From NCBI RefSeq assembly GCF_029254265.1, contig NZ_JAQWXX010000025.1, positions 62,001-126,000 of the forward strand: 64,000 nt of DNA, in the 5' to 3' direction. Positions 63,645-64,000 of the stretch are shown one piece after another (position 1 is the stretch's first letter; every line of letters begins with the position of its first letter). The position numbers and the translations under genes were made by a program. The stretch comes from Algoriphagus sp. (lineage in GTDB: Bacteria > Bacteroidota > Bacteroidia > Cytophagales > Cyclobacteriaceae). The notes beneath the pieces are model-generated. The model was not told where the DNA came from, made no database searches, and worked only from the letters and a program-made list of their open reading frames with translations.

Positions 63645-63663
63645 ATTTGGTTTTTTACCAAAT
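63645..63663. promoter_or_regulatory. Perfect inverted repeat upstream of the MaoC gene
   Basis: ATTTGGT and ACCAAAT (7 bp) around TTTTT, 10 bp before the MaoC ATG at 63673. It could be a regulator operator or a hairpin in the leader; no matching regulator gene is in the window. Confidence 0.35.
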
Positions 63664-63672
63664 AAAATTTAG

Positions 63673-64000
63673 ATGCCGCCAGTTATAATAGGAAGCTTTT
63701 CCGATTTCGAAAAATTCAATGGCCAAGAACTAGGAGCCTCAGATTATTTTCAAATTACCCAATCGCAAATCAATCTCTTTGCTGAAGCCACTCACGATCA
63801 CCAGTGGATTCATACTGATCCGGAGCGTGCTAAGGCCCAAGGTGCCTTTGGAAATACGATTGCACATGGATATTTGACCTTGAGTATCGTACCCTTCCTA
63901 TGGGAACAAATCGTGGATGTCCGAAATCTGAAAATGATGATCAACTATGGCATCGAATCTCTTCGGTTTGCAAATCCAGTATTGGTAGATAGTGAGGTTC
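63673..64000 (+). CDS. MaoC-family dehydratase, 3' end outside window
   Basis: 109 complete residues are visible, running off the window end. The segment LFAEATHDHQWIHTDPERA (~33-51) is the hydratase-2/MaoC active-site pattern (Asp and His in the D-x-x-x-x-H spacing), followed by FGNTIAHGYLTLSIVPFL, the conserved hot-dog-fold motif with AHG. It hydrates trans-2-enoyl-CoA or related thioesters in fatty-acid or PHA metabolism. The ATG at 63673 begins MPPVIIGSFSDFEKFNGQ. Only the 5' portion is seen, so fusion partners cannot be excluded. Confidence 0.88.
   Translation, partial: MPPVIIGSFSDFEKFNGQELGASDYFQITQSQINLFAEATHDHQWIHTDPERAKAQGAFGNTIAHGYLTLSIVPFLWEQIVDVRNLKMMINYGIESLRFANPVLVDSEV

Noticed and set aside
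1-64000. tRNA, rRNA, CRISPR arrays, IS elements, prophage genes
   Set aside because: I looked for tRNA-like cloverleaf sequence, spaced repeats and transposase or integrase motifs and found none.

Overview
The window looks like chromosomal DNA from a Bacteroidota bacterium, most likely of the Cytophagales/Cyclobacteriaceae (Algoriphagus-like) type; this placement is inference. The grounds are Bacteroidota-type -7 boxes (TAnnTTTG) before several genes, no Shine-Dalgarno pattern, gldE next to mutY and ssb, a 29-residue AURKAIP1/COX24-type ribosomal miniprotein, a LytTR/LytS pair beside a TonB-dependent receptor, three DUF3857 proteins and DUF4221/6-bladed-propeller lipoproteins. The sequence is moderately AT-rich and gene-dense. 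I see no rRNA, tRNA, CRISPR array, IS element or prophage.

Layout. 0-1.5 kb: the 5' two-thirds or so of a large kinase-like/ATPase signalling protein on the minus strand, whose kinase domain looks catalytically dead. 1.7-4.6 kb: uvrA behind a near-leaderless promoter. 4.9-7.9 kb: a small Cys-containing exported peptide, a propeller lipoprotein and a carboxypeptidase-regulatory-like protein, apparently one transcription unit with an internal hairpin. 8-10.4 kb: methyltransferase, rhodanese and persulfide-dioxygenase-type protein (sulfane sulfur handling). 10.6-23.8 kb: mostly secreted hydrolases (two M14 peptidases, a Tat carboxylesterase, a CE15-like esterase), a cupin, a GMC oxidoreductase, a GT35 alpha-glucan phosphorylase homologue lacking the PLP lysine, and a DUF1003 membrane protein.

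23.8-29.5 kb: a complete RND tripartite efflux operon (adaptor, pump, outer-membrane channel) on the minus strand. 29.6-34.5 kb, divergent from it: TonB-dependent receptor, periplasmic TPR protein, LytS-type histidine kinase and LytTR regulator. The intergenic region between the two carries three 9-bp direct repeats on an exact 21-bp period, a good candidate operator for the LytTR protein encoded at the end of the same cluster. 34.5-35.8 kb: a 27-codon remnant and a DUF4221-like lipoprotein.

35.8-41.9 kb: a housekeeping block (rng, miniprotein, TPR protein, HU, then divergent mutY-ssb-gldE); gldD, which follows gldE in flavobacteria, is not here. 42.3-48.3 kb: gltBD. 48.3-53.9 kb: Spy-like protein, type II NADH dehydrogenase, yebC, yjjX-like phosphatase, an unknown exported protein and an M28 peptidase. 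54-55.8 kb: a ClC/CBS channel. 55.8-56.2 kb: a gene-free AT-rich stretch with three perfect DnaA boxes. 56.2-63.5 kb, minus strand: mtgA, a methyltransferase and three tandem DUF3857/transglutaminase-like proteins, of which only the first keeps the catalytic Cys and His. The window ends inside a MaoC-type dehydratase gene.

The points most worth following are the phased repeats before the TonB/LytTR cluster, the three enzyme families with lost catalytic residues (kinase, GT35, transglutaminase-like), the small peptide/propeller unit and the DnaA-box cluster.
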